Assembly: GCA_017694215.1 (NCBI GenBank)
Contig: JADIND010000125.1
Span: forward strand, 1-14,091
Length of the DNA: 14,091 nucleotides
Source: Candidatus Scatousia excrementipullorum
GTDB taxonomy: Bacteria; Cyanobacteriota; Vampirovibrionia; Gastranaerophilales; Gastranaerophilaceae
Direction: 5' to 3'
Shown here: positions 13,931-14,091 of the stretch, one piece after another
How the letters are laid out: each line of letters begins with the position of its first letter
Position numbering within the stretch: position 1 is the stretch's first letter
Translations under genes and position numbers: made by a program
The notes under the pieces: model-generated
What the model saw: only the letters and a program-made list of their open reading frames with translations
Database searches by the model: none
Told to the model about the DNA's origin: nothing

Positions 13931-14091
13931 ATGAAAAGCCTCATTATGACTGAAAATCAAAGAGGCAAGTCCGGCTTAACCACTAAAAACACACACGTTA
14001 AGGGATTTACGGAATGTTCAATGACATCAGGCAGTGACAAAAACGGAATGGGATGTGCCTATTGGGCAAGTACAGACGTAAGTCCGGCGGA
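13931..14091 (+). CDS. Small unrecognised protein, N-terminal part (3' end outside window)
   Basis: The open frame runs 53 codons from ATG 13931 to the window end with no stop. AAAGGAG (13918-13924) lies 6 bases upstream, an excellent Shine-Dalgarno sequence, and a promoter is present before it, so it is probably a real gene. The visible part starts MKSLIMTENQRGKSG and is polar and Gly/Ser/Thr/Lys rich, with two cysteines (FTECS, MGCAYW). There is no signal peptide or membrane segment. I do not recognise a family. Because the end is missing, a short peptide and a longer protein are both possible. Confidence 0.65.
   Translation, partial: MKSLIMTENQRGKSGLTTKNTHVKGFTECSMTSGSDKNGMGCAYWASTDVSPA

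Noticed and set aside
1..14091. CRISPR array
   Set aside because: No regularly spaced repeats of 23-40 bases with unique spacers were seen on either strand.

Overview
The window looks like a low-GC, Gram-negative (diderm) bacterium using the standard code. A classical autotransporter-type surface protein, a type II secretion/type IV pilus inner-membrane protein and a two-N-repeat ClpC occur together. That mix, with the base composition, best fits a gut non-photosynthetic cyanobacterial relative (Gastranaerophilales/Melainabacteria). This is an inference; no rRNA or other marker in the window proves it.

Left third (1-5830), accessory DNA. The window opens inside the catalytic C-terminus of a tyrosine recombinase. 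The next 230 bases hold an inverted repeat with an exact 15-bp core (207-221 and 364-378). It flanks a good extended -10 promoter (315-343) that points at a two-gene unit: a 102-residue protein of unknown function and a 1601-residue secreted autotransporter-like protein with beta-helix-type repeats, a duplicated ~330-residue module and a C-terminal beta-barrel. A strong terminator follows at 5554-5614. Recombinase, inverted repeats around a promoter, then a surface protein is the layout of an invertible phase-variation switch; this is the most interesting candidate system here. The region ends at a truncated 3' half of a tRNA (about 5791-5830), the usual scar of an integrative element, so the switch and its cargo may sit on such an element.

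Intergenic 5831-6153 is unusually structured. It holds a perfect 12-bp hairpin, a 14-bp palindrome and a REP-like imperfect palindrome, followed by a promoter.

Right two thirds (6154-13780), ordinary chromosomal genes. A putative manganese/heavy-metal exporter (+) faces a double helix-turn-helix protein (-), with a terminator hairpin between them. Then come peptidyl-tRNA hydrolase (+), a TPR-repeat protein with its own TATAAT promoter (+), an orphan PilC/GspF-type protein (-) that ends 20 bases from the TPR gene, and ClpC (-) with a clear promoter and terminator. The window closes inside a small unrecognised gene (+) diverging from clpC.

The chromosomal genes are mostly separate transcription units with housekeeping roles: recycling of peptidyl-tRNA, proteolysis, secretion or pilus assembly, and metal export. 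The only pair that clearly forms an operon is the small gene plus the autotransporter gene.
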